Source of the DNA: Linepithema humile
Taxonomy: Eukaryota > Arthropoda > Insecta > Hymenoptera > Formicidae
Assembly: GCF_040581485.1 (NCBI RefSeq)
Contig: NC_090128.1
Coordinates: forward strand, 19,088,931 to 19,152,930
Reading direction: 5' to 3'
DNA length: 64,000 nucleotides
Both the position numbers and the translations under genes were made by a program. The notes beneath the pieces are model-generated. The model searched no databases, was not told the DNA's origin, and saw only the letters and a program-made list of their open reading frames with translations. Positions 10,770 to 23,009 of this stretch are shown piece by piece. Position 1 is the first letter of the stretch. Each line of letters opens with the position of its first letter.

Positions 10770-11850
10770 AATTCGGTCCATATTTTTTGTGAGTGTTACC
10801 GTTTAAATGTGAATCTTGCGCACAAAAAATGTCTCGTACGCGAATATCTTTCGTAAGTATCGAATACTTGATACATAACACATAAAAAATCATGTACAAT
10901 TATTATTGAGATTTTGGCATTGCGATGAGCCGCTTTTTCGTGCCCAGAATCGATCAAAATCTTCCTTCGTATATTTCATATTATTCTTTCGTCGAAGTGT
11001 ATTGAATATGCAATAATCATGATCAGGTACAGGAATAATAATTTTTAATAATTCACTATTTCCAATAGTTTTTATTTTTATTAAAATATTTCGAATTTTA
11101 TTTCTACGTTAAGTAGGTTAGGTTTAATTGCACTTTCAGTGTTTAATATTTCTATTGCTGTTACTAAATGCAGAAGTGCAGTTGAAATGGACAAATTTAA
11201 TTGTGCAATGTGATTGGTTTGCCGTTTCGATTGTTTCGAAATTTTACGAATCGTAATATCGCAATTTTTTATAAATCTCAAATTGCGAGAAGTCAGTAGT
11301 GCGTCGCAACGGACCGCGAAGTCGCATTCAAATTCTTCTGCATTTTTCGTGATACTGTTCGTCTAATTGTAAGTGTGAATTTCACGCAGGAAGTTTCTTT
11401 TCTAAAGTGTCGACGTAATGCGTTAATAATCGCATATAATCACTATTATTGCGATTTCCGTTTCGCGACTATCCGCTTTCCGCGGAATCGATAGAAATCT
11501 CCTTCACATATTTTATATTATTTTTTCGCCGAAGTGTATTAATGGCTATTACGTATGTATGGTTTTATTCAATAATTAGCGGCGTAATTCACATTAATTA
11601 CGTCTTTTTTATAATAGTTTATAATAATTTATTATTTCAATTATTTCTATAATATTTGTTAAAATATTTAAAAATCTATTTTTACTTTGTGTAGGGGTTA
11701 TGTTTACTTTAATCGCATTCTTTATACTCATTTTTTCTGTTGTGCTATTAAGTTCAAAAAATGCAATTGAAATAAATAAATCTAATTACTGCGATGTAAT
11801 TGACAGTTTTGATTGTTCTGATTGGAGTAATCGCAATATTGTAACATTCA
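10770..11850. repeat. Diverged tandem duplication, unit about 530 bp
   Basis: Segments at about 10917-11270 and about 11446-11845 share a collinear series of matches. The series is: an AATCGAT core, TCTTCCTTC/TCTCCTTCAC, TATTATT(C/T)TTTCG(T/C)CGAAGTGTATT, a GTAGG-TT-GTTTA stretch, TGCAGTTGAAAT/TGCAATTGAAAT, and a closing AATCGTAATATCGCAAT/AATCGCAATATTG. The sequence before each unit also matches loosely (about 10780 and 11345). No coding content is visible. I infer one old local duplication. Confidence 0.6.
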
Positions 11851-12419
11851 TAATATATTAAACATCGCGTACAATCGTGAGTCACGTATGTAAGTTATTT
11901 ATTTGTTGTTTTTTAACATTTTTTGGACAAACTAATTTTTAATCAAAGTTATAATAAATATGTAATATTTACGAATATTCGAGTTCTATGTATAAAAATA
12001 TTCTGCGTTTACATGCGAAAAATTTTGATTTCATACATAAAATTTTGTGCGTAGATAAAGAACATAGAAGAAAACAGCGCCAGGAAGGGAGAAAGAGTGG
12101 TAGCAGCATCCAAAAATACATGGACAGATATTCGACAAAAAAGAAAAAGAAAAAGATGAGCCGGATCCGTGCTGAAACAACCAAGGTGAGTGGACTTTCA
12201 ATTTCTGATGACCCGCATTGATATCGCGCAATATGCGATATATTTGAGTAATGAGTTGAAATAATGAGTTTCGACACATATTTAAAAAAAGACTTAAGTA
12301 TAGGTTTCAATATAGTGGGTTTTAAATAGGATTGGACATTTTTTACAGCACAACTGTAATTAATAATACTATTATAATTGATTACCACATTATAATAATT
12401 TATTTAAACATTTATACAT

Positions 12420-12535
12420 CTATATATATATAATATATATAATGTGTCCACAGTCTTGAAAGCAATTGCGAGTTTATATATATATACATATATATTATGT
12501 ATATATAAATATATACATAATTCATATGTATACAT
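12420..12535. repeat. AT-rich microsatellite (TATATA/TACATA)
   Basis: Alternating TA runs interspersed with tacata and tatgta, self-complementary over most of their length. Low-complexity DNA with no gene content. Confidence 0.8.
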
Positions 12536-15218
12536 GGGGTGTTTGAAAACAGGCGAGATATATGATTGACACAACAATATCTCTCGTTAAAAACTGAAAT
12601 ATCTCAATAAAAATTGCCAAAAAATTAATTCATAAACTGCAATTAAAAGAAAAAATTTTTGCAAAACCTGTAAAGTTGAAATATATTGAGTTTTAACAAA
12701 ATCTTTGACACTAAATTTCATATTGAAACTTGTAAGAGCTGTCGACAAATATAACTATTTTATTCGATAAAAAAAGACAGTTCAGTTTTCAGAAAGGAAC
12801 ATTGTTTTGTTTATCACATAAATACGCCTATTACCAAATATCCTGTACAATTCTGTAAATACATATATATTTTTATACGGGTTGCCCGACAATTATTACC
12901 ACTCTATTCTTCTACGAATCCTCTGACTAATCTAGGATCGATTTTTTTCTGAATAAGTTTTCACACACCAATAGTTTTGGCGTTATAAAAATTACAAATT
13001 TTTGCCAAATAAAGTTTCGAAGATGAAGAATATCTGACTCTTTGATTAATACCAGATAGATTTTATTTGAAATAGTTTCAATGTCCAATTTAACTTGAGA
13101 CGAAAAATAGATTCCAAATTGGTCAACGAATCTGTAGGTGAAAAAAATGGCAGCATACCCTGTATAGGTATATGCGTATACAAGATGTCATTAGAACGTC
13201 CGACTAAAAATAAACTTCGGGAACACATTTCTCACGTCACGAAAAAGTAAAAATATTTTACATCGTAAAGAAATTGTCTCGCGCAATGTGTATATGTATA
13301 TACATACATACGTAACGTCTTATTATAATTTCGAGAGCTTGAAGAGTTTTTAGAAATAATTCGAAAAAGAAAGGACATTTTTTCCGAGTTATCGGAGTAA
13401 TCCGAAGAGTCTCCGAGTAAACCGGAAGAGAAATAAGATATTCTCAGCATTTTTGATGAGAAACGCGCTTCCGTGGTTTAGCTGGACCTTTCAGTGACAG
13501 CCTGTATATATTTATATATTTATTCATCTATTTTTTTTATAAGTTAATTAATTTGTTATTGCCTAGATAAAGCATTCTGAAACTTAGACATTAAAAATGA
13601 TAGATTATTTTGCTTGTGAGATTTGTTACATCTCTCGTAGAAACAGAGTCCCGAGTTCGTACGCTTTATAATCGCTTTACGCGTGTTTCAATGCATGCGC
13701 ATAGATTATTTCGTAATCGTAGCACGTGATTTGCCCTAACGCGATATAGCCTAGCCATAGATAAAGTTGTGATAGCACTACCTTAGGCTAGGGTACACAC
13801 ACGCGTTCGTTTTCATTACTTATCTATATTACGAGGGTCGCACGCGCGCGGCCGACTCTTCACCTGATTTTAACTAGCGCGATAGCTGCAGATTTACTCC
13901 GCGCAATACACCGCTCTCCAAATAATGGGCGATTATCTACTATATTGGGAATAAAAATATGCTGATAAACAGCGTTGAATTTCGTGATGATCGAGTGATT
14001 ATTGCGTGCCAATATTTTCTTCATTGCCTTTTATCGATTACTCTGACAGTAGTACATTTTGAATTTTTCGGCTTATTATTTTCTATTACTTCGCGATTAA
14101 TACTGGGCCAGTTGAATTTTCATTCCCAACAGACATAGATGTACATCAAGGATTTAATTAAAATAATTGCTTGATTGTGCGCAACTAAAGAGAACACGCG
14201 AAACGTTGTCCGTAAAACTAAAATAAATTAAGTACAAATATTACATGAATACTACTGACGCTAGGACGGAAGCATTTGGATGATCAATGATGCTCAAGTC
14301 GATAAAAATCAAGCATACGAAGCGGAGAATTTACAACATGTAACATATATAGTGATAGATTTCAATAGCCGAAACAGTAAAAATAAGTGTCGGATCTATT
14401 CAATTAAAGATGGAAAAAGTCAACATTTTGAAACCAAAATTTCTGTCCATTTTAAATCTACCGATAAGATCTAAAAAAAACTTTCAATCTTCTCTTTATT
14501 GGTTTAACACTGCCTGAGCACTATTTGTAATTATTTTCAGAAACGGTAGCATGTTTATCGGAATCTATAGTATCGGGTTTTTAATCGCAAAATTCTTTTG
14601 GAAAATTAACAAGACCACGACGTAATCATCCTCGATCGTCCATTCGCTGCGTCAACGACCCTTTGTCGTGCAAAATCGATTAATAAATACTGACTTACGT
14701 CAAATTGCTCGTCTATCTAATACGCTACTTTTGGGAGACATTGCCGCGCTATGCGCTAATCTTACCGTGAATTATATTTCCCCGACGCTGAATGTGTCAC
14801 AACGTCGTAACACAATGCAATCGGATGCCACGTTGAACATCGCTATCACTTCGGTTTTTCGAGATCGAAATATAATATGTCAATCGATTAATGTCAATGA
14901 AAATTATTAATGTGCATCTTAAAATAACTTCAACGATGCATTATTTAACAGCTTGGGCGAGTAAAGGGTTACGTAACATGGGAGTGTGTTGCAAGTATAA
15001 TTGAAGATTAAAGTCGTTGTCCATTTTACAAATTATTTTAAAATTATACTAAATCATAGGATTCGAATTGTCAATGTCAGACATTAATTCATAATCGTGT
15101 GATATACAAGTAAAATGTTTAAAAGATGATATAAAAACACATTGCTGCATGATTAATACTCTTATAAATCGTTTTATATTTTCCATGTAGAAAGAAGTGA
15201 CACGAGATCTTATATATT

Positions 15219-15236
15219 TTTTTTTTTTTTTTTTTT
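15219..15236. repeat. Poly(T) tract
   Basis: A run of about 18 consecutive T residues, low-complexity, in the gene-free stretch downstream of follistatin. Confidence 0.6.
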
Positions 15237-16547
15237 GATTATATAATGTTTCAGAGTTATAATAATAATGATCAAAATTACATCTTTCCGATGATTTACT
15301 GTATTTCGAAATGCTCATCAGTGAAAGACACGTTATTTTAATTTGTTAAATCACGATATTTGGCATATACAGAAATATATTTCGTAGAATATATTGATCG
15401 CTATAATAGGATTAAATTTTTCTTGATGATTTTAAAATCCTTTTCCTTCCCATGATAAAAATTTCATCGGCGTCAGCATTATAAATCACAGCTTTTAACA
15501 CTTTATCGTTGAATGTCTTGATAATGAAACTTCTTCACAAAAAATAGCTATAACGGTGAAAACAATTAGAATTAATCGGGTAATAAAAATTTATCGTCTG
15601 CTCGAATAGAAATTTTCATGATTTTTTACGCAACCGCGCAACCACTTAAATTTTCATCATCGAGAATTAGTCGACTCTAAAATCATCAGTAATTACTAAT
15701 TTTTATTATTGATTTAGCAATATCTTTTCTATACATCCACATGAGAAACGTGTGCGAATTTATTTTGATAAGAATTTCGGCATCGCTACCGTTAATATGC
15801 AAATGATTGCTGTTCGTTTCGAGTCGTCGAAGGTATCGCTCGAAGCGGACATCTTACGAATATTATCACACGCGTGTTCTATGGTCATTCGTATTATTTT
15901 TCATCCTATACAACTTCTCTACGTAATGAGACTATACGATATATATTTAAAAGTTATATATCTGTTAATTCGAGAGAGTCAAATCTCTGTTAATTAAGAG
16001 AGAACAACGTTTTTTTTTTTTTTGCCGGTAATTATCGATACATAGACTCCGTGATTTTGCGAGGGTTAACTCGCGGCATAGCACATGTTCGTTTACACCG
16101 TATTTCTTTCTCGCGAAGAAATTCGTAAACGCATCACACTACAAGAGAGTTCGGAGGTCAGAGTAAATATTCTCTCTTCATGTAAAGCAACACCTAACCG
16201 CTTGCGCATTCTTTCGGGAACGCTGAATAAGATATGTTTCTATCGAAATATGATTTTTTTGATATGACTTTAGTTTGAATTAAGTGATTGAGACACGGTA
16301 CTTCGTGACTTCGCTAGACTCTCCTCCGTTTCCCTCCGTCGAGTCTCTCTCGTACAGGCTTCTGCTACTTGTTGGAAACCGAGGAACAACGGATGCGTCG
16401 CGCATTGATGTCGATCTTCAAGCTCACCCCTGGCCATTCTTCGTGGCTCTCGCGAGATGAATACCTGTTAGACTTTGAGACTGTAGGATCGTTGCTGTCA
16501 GCTATCGCCAATGAACGTCGTTTTCCGAAGTGCGAAAAACGCTAAAG

Positions 16548-16657
16548 CTACGAAAACGCTAAAGAGTGGAGGCCGTACGGAGATTTGGTGCGATCGCCCG
16601 CTTTTGTATCTTCGTCTGCTAGATCAACCCCGTAGTTGCTCGAGGTGTTGTCTTCCT
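16548..16657 (-). other. Fs: Follistatin terminal exon (acidic tail)
   Basis: Acceptor gctcattacag followed by AGGAAGAC joins in phase 1 to the donor ATCG/gtgagtt at 18193. The join gives TAPLYI-EEDNTSSNYG and 36 tail residues to a stop, rich in Asp and Glu in its first half. This resembles the acidic tail after the third module of vertebrate follistatin. The alternative is read-through of the 18193 donor to a stop at 17963. That is less likely, because the donor is strong and the phase agrees with the other introns. Confidence 0.75.
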
Positions 16658-19481
16658 CTGTAATGAGCGTAACAAGATCAAACGATTGGCAAACATTAAC
16701 CTGTGATTTGGCAAATTTATATCTTCTCGCTGCTCCGATATTTGAAAAGTCAATCTACATTCTGGTTAGCGACGCATTATATCAAAAACTAAATGGAAAA
16801 CAGCTAAAGGAGATTCTTCCAGGATTTAACGTACAATTGTGATGAAAAGCTTTTATACTTTTGCCAGGTTTATTGCTCCCTGCGCGGAAGATAAGATAAA
16901 TTAAAATATTACGTGGAGGGAGAAGAATAACATTAAACGTCCTTAATGATTTACGGCCTTCCTCGGTTTGGAAAAGTCCTCTTTACACTTCTAAAATATG
17001 CATTATATGACTGTAGTATTTCACAAAACATTATTGCTCCAGTACTTCATTTTTATATTACCGTAAATTTCTTTGATATATGTATTAGTCAATGCGAAAA
17101 ACTCGTTGGACATTTATATTTCCAGATCTGAGTATTAATGATATTAAATTATAGAAATCCAGCGTTACAAAGCGATAATGCGTAATTTATAGCAAGCTGC
17201 TTTTAACACTTTGTAAACGATCGTAAAATTAACGCGCATAAAATACCGAGAATGCGCATATCTCCCGCAATAAGCAAATCGTAAATAATTATGTCATAAA
17301 GTGAATTATTCGCATAAAACGCGCAGTTGAAAGCACTACGGATGGAAGCAGAACTAGCTCTTCCTGTTTCCATACAACGTGCAACAGGTTTCTGCATGTA
17401 CGTAATCTAGCAGAGGCTACGAAGAAGGGATGGGAAGTTTAGTGATGTCGCCTAGAAGTGTGATAGCATTAGGCGAAGTTTGCTTTCATTAATTTCATCA
17501 TTCTCGTTATCGATGACGGTGTACTTCGACGAAAAATAAAGAAAATAATGATATCTTTACTAGCACGATTTATTCAGATTAATACTTCGAAGTCGCGAAT
17601 ATCCGTAATCGTTACATTCGCGTAGAATTTCTCCTTAAAATTATTCATCGGCGAGTTATTCATCGGCGAGTTATTCATCGTTAAATTAGATCAATGCTAG
17701 ATCGTGACTCGAGGCACGGTTAGACCGTTAAATTCTAGAAATTTACGTTCCTATTCCTTCTCTGTGCTCTCATGATCTCACAGTTGAAAGCATTTAACAG
17801 GCTCGTGTGTGGGCGCGCACCGACTCACGCGAACGCAAATTCCATGTTGGATTATAATATCAGAGTCCGGTCGGCGTTCACGGCACGACTGGCCCACATT
17901 TCGCGGAGAAATAAATACGTGTCTAGACCGTCACGTATCGCGCTTTATTGGGGGTTTTTTTTTCAATAAGATTTCTGTTTTCTGTATGGAATATGTATAT
18001 TCACATCGATTTGCCTATCTTTCATTATCATCGGATCGTTCTGTGCCGGCTGAAGATCGAGGTCGACTTCCTGGCAATATTCCATATTCTCGTTCACAAA
18101 TCCAGATATCTTGGCGGTTCGCCAAGTCGGATTTCGTTGTGCGTCGGGCGACGTTACGTTAGGTTCTTTTTTTTTATTAACTGTTAACTCACCGATATAA
18201 AGAGGAGCCGTGTCGTAAGCGTTGCAGGGACCCGCGTGCCGCGTCTCGAGAACGAAGCCGGTAACGCACGCATCCTTGATGATGTGACACCAGCTGGGAT
18301 AGGTGATATTGTTTGTGGCGCACAACATGGTCGTCGACGGATCTCGGTCTCGATCTCTGTCGCGGTGCGCCCGATTCCGGACGCGCTCCCGCTTCCGGGG
18401 ACAACGATAGGTGCAGGTCACGCAACGCGGTCGTCCAGACTTCATTTCGGACAAACAAGTTTGGCCTTCTCGACAGCGTATTTTAGTACAGTCTGCGTTC
18501 TCTAAAATCAAGCAACAAGACGATTTTGAGTCAATACATATAGTTTATACAGCGCCTTGAAAATCGAATTTATAACTATACATTTGTATCAATCAGATAC
18601 AAAGTCGTGTTCACTTCTGTCATCACATATATCTTGTTTGTCAAAATATATTTTGTTTATCAAAATATATGTGATGGTAGAAATGAACACGACTTTATAT
18701 CTGATTGATACAAATGAATAGTTATAAATTGCATTTGTTTGTCAAAATATATGTGATGATAAAAACAGATGGGATATTTGCAAATAGTTATTTTCTGACA
18801 TGTATTCCGCTCTTTTTAACGTATATTGTCAGTTGTCTCGCGATCCTTCAAATATCTCTCGAGAAGAGACATCTCCGAAAATAATTGCCTCAAAATTTTA
18901 GAAGCAAACTTCTCCGCTAGACTTGCGTATTTTCGTATCTACGATGACACACGCGGCAGAGAAACGAGAGAAGAGACTAGATCGTTAAATTAAATCTACT
19001 CTATCTCTGTCACTTGGCAATTTCGTACGTTGACTCGTTTGCAGAGACGTAGTATCATCGTAATAATATGTCATTACATCAACATCTAGGTCGATGACCT
19101 AGTTCTAGCTGGCAGAGGAAAGAGAGGAAAAAAATCATGTTTATTTGTAATGCCTACTTATATTTATTTTTTTTTTTACAATTATTTTATCGAAAATTGT
19201 TACGGAAAGTTACGGATAGGCGAAGTAAGAAGCTTCATCATTTAGACATGTGCTGAATACGTTCTTACAATTAATTGCAATAAATAAGTATGCAACAAAA
19301 TAATTAAATAAAAATTTGAATTTTGACACTTTCACTTAAAACTAATGCAATCGTTTCAAAATTAATTTTGTCACATACTTTGTCCTCTGATATTTTTATC
19401 AACTCTATCTTATTTAATTATTAAAATATTATTCAAAGAATGAGGCATCTAATATGTAATTTATTTGATTATTAACAAGAA

Positions 19482-19521
<40 letters not shown>

Positions 19522-21154
19522 TTAACACGTGTGACATTTTAGATAACGTAGCATTCTGCCATATGGCGATCAGATTAGATGAATATTAAATGATTCACAA
19601 CTGTGTGTAATGCGATCCTCATTGTTGGATTGCTTAGACATCATATAGAATTGCGCTTATTTATAATACAAGCTTGCAGGAAGGTGAGTTAGCGTATCAC
19701 GATGCTAAATTGTGAGATATTCGATAATAACGTCGTAATTGTAGAAGCTTTAAAAGAGTTCCACGAAAATGTGAGGCAGAATTGCTAGATATTTTATTGG
19801 AATTAAAATCACGCGATAATACAACATCCCATTAAAAATTATAACTATTGCAAGCTCAACATTCTTATAAATAACAAAGTTACCAATATATTTAACGTAT
19901 GTCTAAATCACAAACATATTATGTACATTCGATTTAATATTTAATGATTTCACTCTCACTCGACGAAATTATCGTTTGATGCTTAATTGCCGAGTTATCT
20001 AAAATTGAAAACGAGGGAGGTCGCAAAGTTGTCAACAATGTAACTTTGGTTAATTACAGTGAGTGTCACCGATGAATAATAAATAAGCGTTTTCAATTAC
20101 GTTAATAACAACTCGCGAAAACCGACATCACTCCGACTTACCATGGAACTCAATCGTGAAGTTTAATAAGGGAAGAGAAGTAACGCCGACGATTACGCAA
20201 TGCCATGTGTGCGAGAGGGTCATTGGTCATTCAACCTAACGTGGCATTGACATAACGTCGTCAACGCTTATTGAACCACAACAATTTAAATGATCCGTCA
20301 TTAGGTTACGCATCGCGCGCCCGATGAAGTAATGTTACTTTGGGAGTCACGTGACGCGCCTTCTCTTCCCCTACGCCAATCTTAGCTAAATTATTATTAA
20401 ATTAAACGACAACGATACATCGAATGGATATACTTGTACACGCGCAGCGCAAAACAGCGTTCAACGAATAGCTTTGTTTAATTACATTAAGACATCTATT
20501 TAGTATGACATCACAGCGTCTATTGCGTCTCGAGGCGGAATACACGATGAGGTCAAGAACGCTCGGTTTATGACACAAACAACATTTTTCTCCGTGGCTC
20601 TTGATGACTCTAATAACGTTGTTAGTTACAATATATTCTAGTCGGTTTTTAAAATACTCACGCGCGGCATCAGCAAACGTCCGCGCCCTCCCGAGATGTT
20701 AAAATTCGGTTCAACCTTACGGCATTATTGATTCCGTCTGTATATTTATGGCGAGGAACGACGATTTTGGAAAACGCGAAATCGCGCCACAATCAGCGGA
20801 ATGAGCGGATGATCGGCGATGCAACGCGACGCCACGTATAACGGCAGTATCACGACGATATTTACCCTTCCCGATAAAAATGTTGTCCTTCTATGCCATT
20901 ATCCACTTCCGTCTTGGTCGACGGGCATAATTTGCCATGCGACAACCGGATAATTCTCATCGCACCGCGTCATCCGCAGGTCAGCGCGGCGCGTAAAAAC
21001 CGCGCGCGCGCGCGCGCGTCAAGTATTGACAGATGAAAAACGATGTCAATATATGTGCGAGCCATCGGCAAGGTGAAAAAAATAAGCAAATTACTTAACG
21101 CCTCTGGTGGCAAGAATAAACGACCGCGCATCGAGTAAAAAAAGAGAGAAAGAC

Positions 21155-21228
<74 letters not shown>

Positions 21229-22849
21229 CGGTGGAATATAAAATATTCCGGACTGGCCGGTCAGGACGGAAGGGACAGAAGAGACAGAAGGAACGAAAAG
21301 AGGTGGCGAGAAGACGATGAGGGCCGAGAAAAGCTCATATACGTTCCGCGCATAACTGCCGTATGCATATTTACAGACGCGTGCACTTTCGCGCCTCGGA
21401 TCCTCGAATCGGAGAAAGACGATTATTTGCATCGCGACACCTCGTCGCTAAACCGGCTGGTTTATTTACTTATTTACTTGTCCGTCGCGCGCAGTGTGTG
21501 CCGTGCTCCTCCGCCGATGTCTTTAGCTGTCCCCCTTTACTTTTTCTTATTCCCGCACGAGAGAACCGCTCTCCTCACGCGCGCGCACACGGGGCGTTAA
21601 GAGAAACTGCTAATATAGAGAGTTCAGATTTCAAGTGCGATAGATGGAAAGTCTATGATCGGGACGGCAACAATAACCGCGCCACGACAGACTCTTCTTT
21701 TCCCCGTCTTGAAATTCACAATAATTTACTTACAAGCGGGCGCTTAGGCGCGCGCGTGGAAAAAACGTAATGATTGCGTGCCGCGCGAAGAGACGGGCGC
21801 GGAGTCGCGTCCTTGCCTTCCACCGCACGTCAGAACAGGACGGAAGAAAATAATTACGAGTAAATTTTCGCTCGATTGATGTGATTGACGATATTTGCCG
21901 AGTCTAATGGCTGTACGGCTAATACGACGTACGGCTAAAAGCGACGGCTGTATCATTAGCTGTGAGTGCAAGAAACCGATCTGCTATATAGGTGGACGGT
22001 GCATGGAGCGCGTGGTGCATTGAACCGTCATTTTTACATCCCAGACGCTATCACATTTGTGCAATTACCGTGACGGTATTATCGACGTGATAATATTCTC
22101 GCGCATAACATTTGAGAGAGATATACGCGTTGGGTTATTCGACAAGTGTTTCCACGCGATGCGCGTGTCGCCTAATGTCAATTGCGAATTAAATCAGAGA
22201 AATACGGATGTAACGCTGAAAACATTTGCGCGAAACTGTTTCGCTCTGCTGTACGATCGCGCTCGATATATATATATATATATTCTTTCAGGAATCGTTT
22301 GAAAAGGAGATGCAACTCGAGTCTCCGGGATGCGTATTTTATTATTCCGGCCGGGTGAAAACGAGACGCGTGCGCCACTCTGTTGAAAAACGACGGCGAG
22401 TCGCGTCGACGGTCCGATCGCGTCGTACGCGAAATCGCTTTGCCGTCGCGACGATATGCAAAGTGCAGTCACGGCGCGGCGTGCACATACGGTTTGCATA
22501 CGGGGCAGACGGTACCCTCCGCGGATTGTTTACAGTATCGAGCATCACGACCGCGCGACACCGACGCGACGGGGATAGACGCGGGGAACCCGAGTGGCTA
22601 AAGCGATGTGAAGGAGGTAACGCGACTCGGGAGCGCCCGGGATGCGCCAAAGGGGTGAGGGATGGGTGTCCTGGTAGGGTGCCGGCGCTGGCGAGAAGGC
22701 CGGCTCGCGTTAAGGAGGTATTCAACTGGAGGCATGCGGCGCGGTGAATGTCGATGTCGAGACGCGAACGCGCGGACGTTGATATGGTTGTGAGGAACAG
22801 GGGGAGAGGGAAACGATGAAGCAAGACGAAGCGACGTCGGTCCATTGGC

Positions 22850-22892
<43 letters not shown>

Positions 22893-22915
22893 CATGAGAG
22901 AGAGAGAGGGGGGGA

Positions 22916-23009
<94 letters not shown>

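Larger units (their letters stand above)
10425..16547. other. Gene-free stretch between PIG-K and follistatin
   Basis: About 6.1 kb with no exon I can support. It holds the PIG-K promoter at its left end and the follistatin 3' UTR at its right end. In between are a diverged tandem duplication (10770-11850), an AT microsatellite (12420-12535) and possible remnants of an old mobile element (about 12530-13170). Open frames here are short and lack domain-like composition. Confidence 0.55.
16658..18192 (-). other. Follistatin intron 5
   Basis: A 1.5 kb intron between the third-module exon and the tail exon. It contains a 15-bp triple repeat (17641-17680) and a Smad-box palindrome (17921-17928). 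No other exon is seen. Confidence 0.65.

Noticed and set aside
11988..12221. Lys-rich frame with a good donor (ACCAAG/gtgagtgg) at about 12186
   Set aside because: There is no partner exon and no recognisable domain, and the sequence is dominated by an A/G-rich run. Too weak to call.
17963..18192. Read-through C-terminus of follistatin after the third module
   Set aside because: A strong phase-1 donor lies at 18193, and a matching acceptor opens an acidic-tail exon at 16657. The read-through residues look like random intron.
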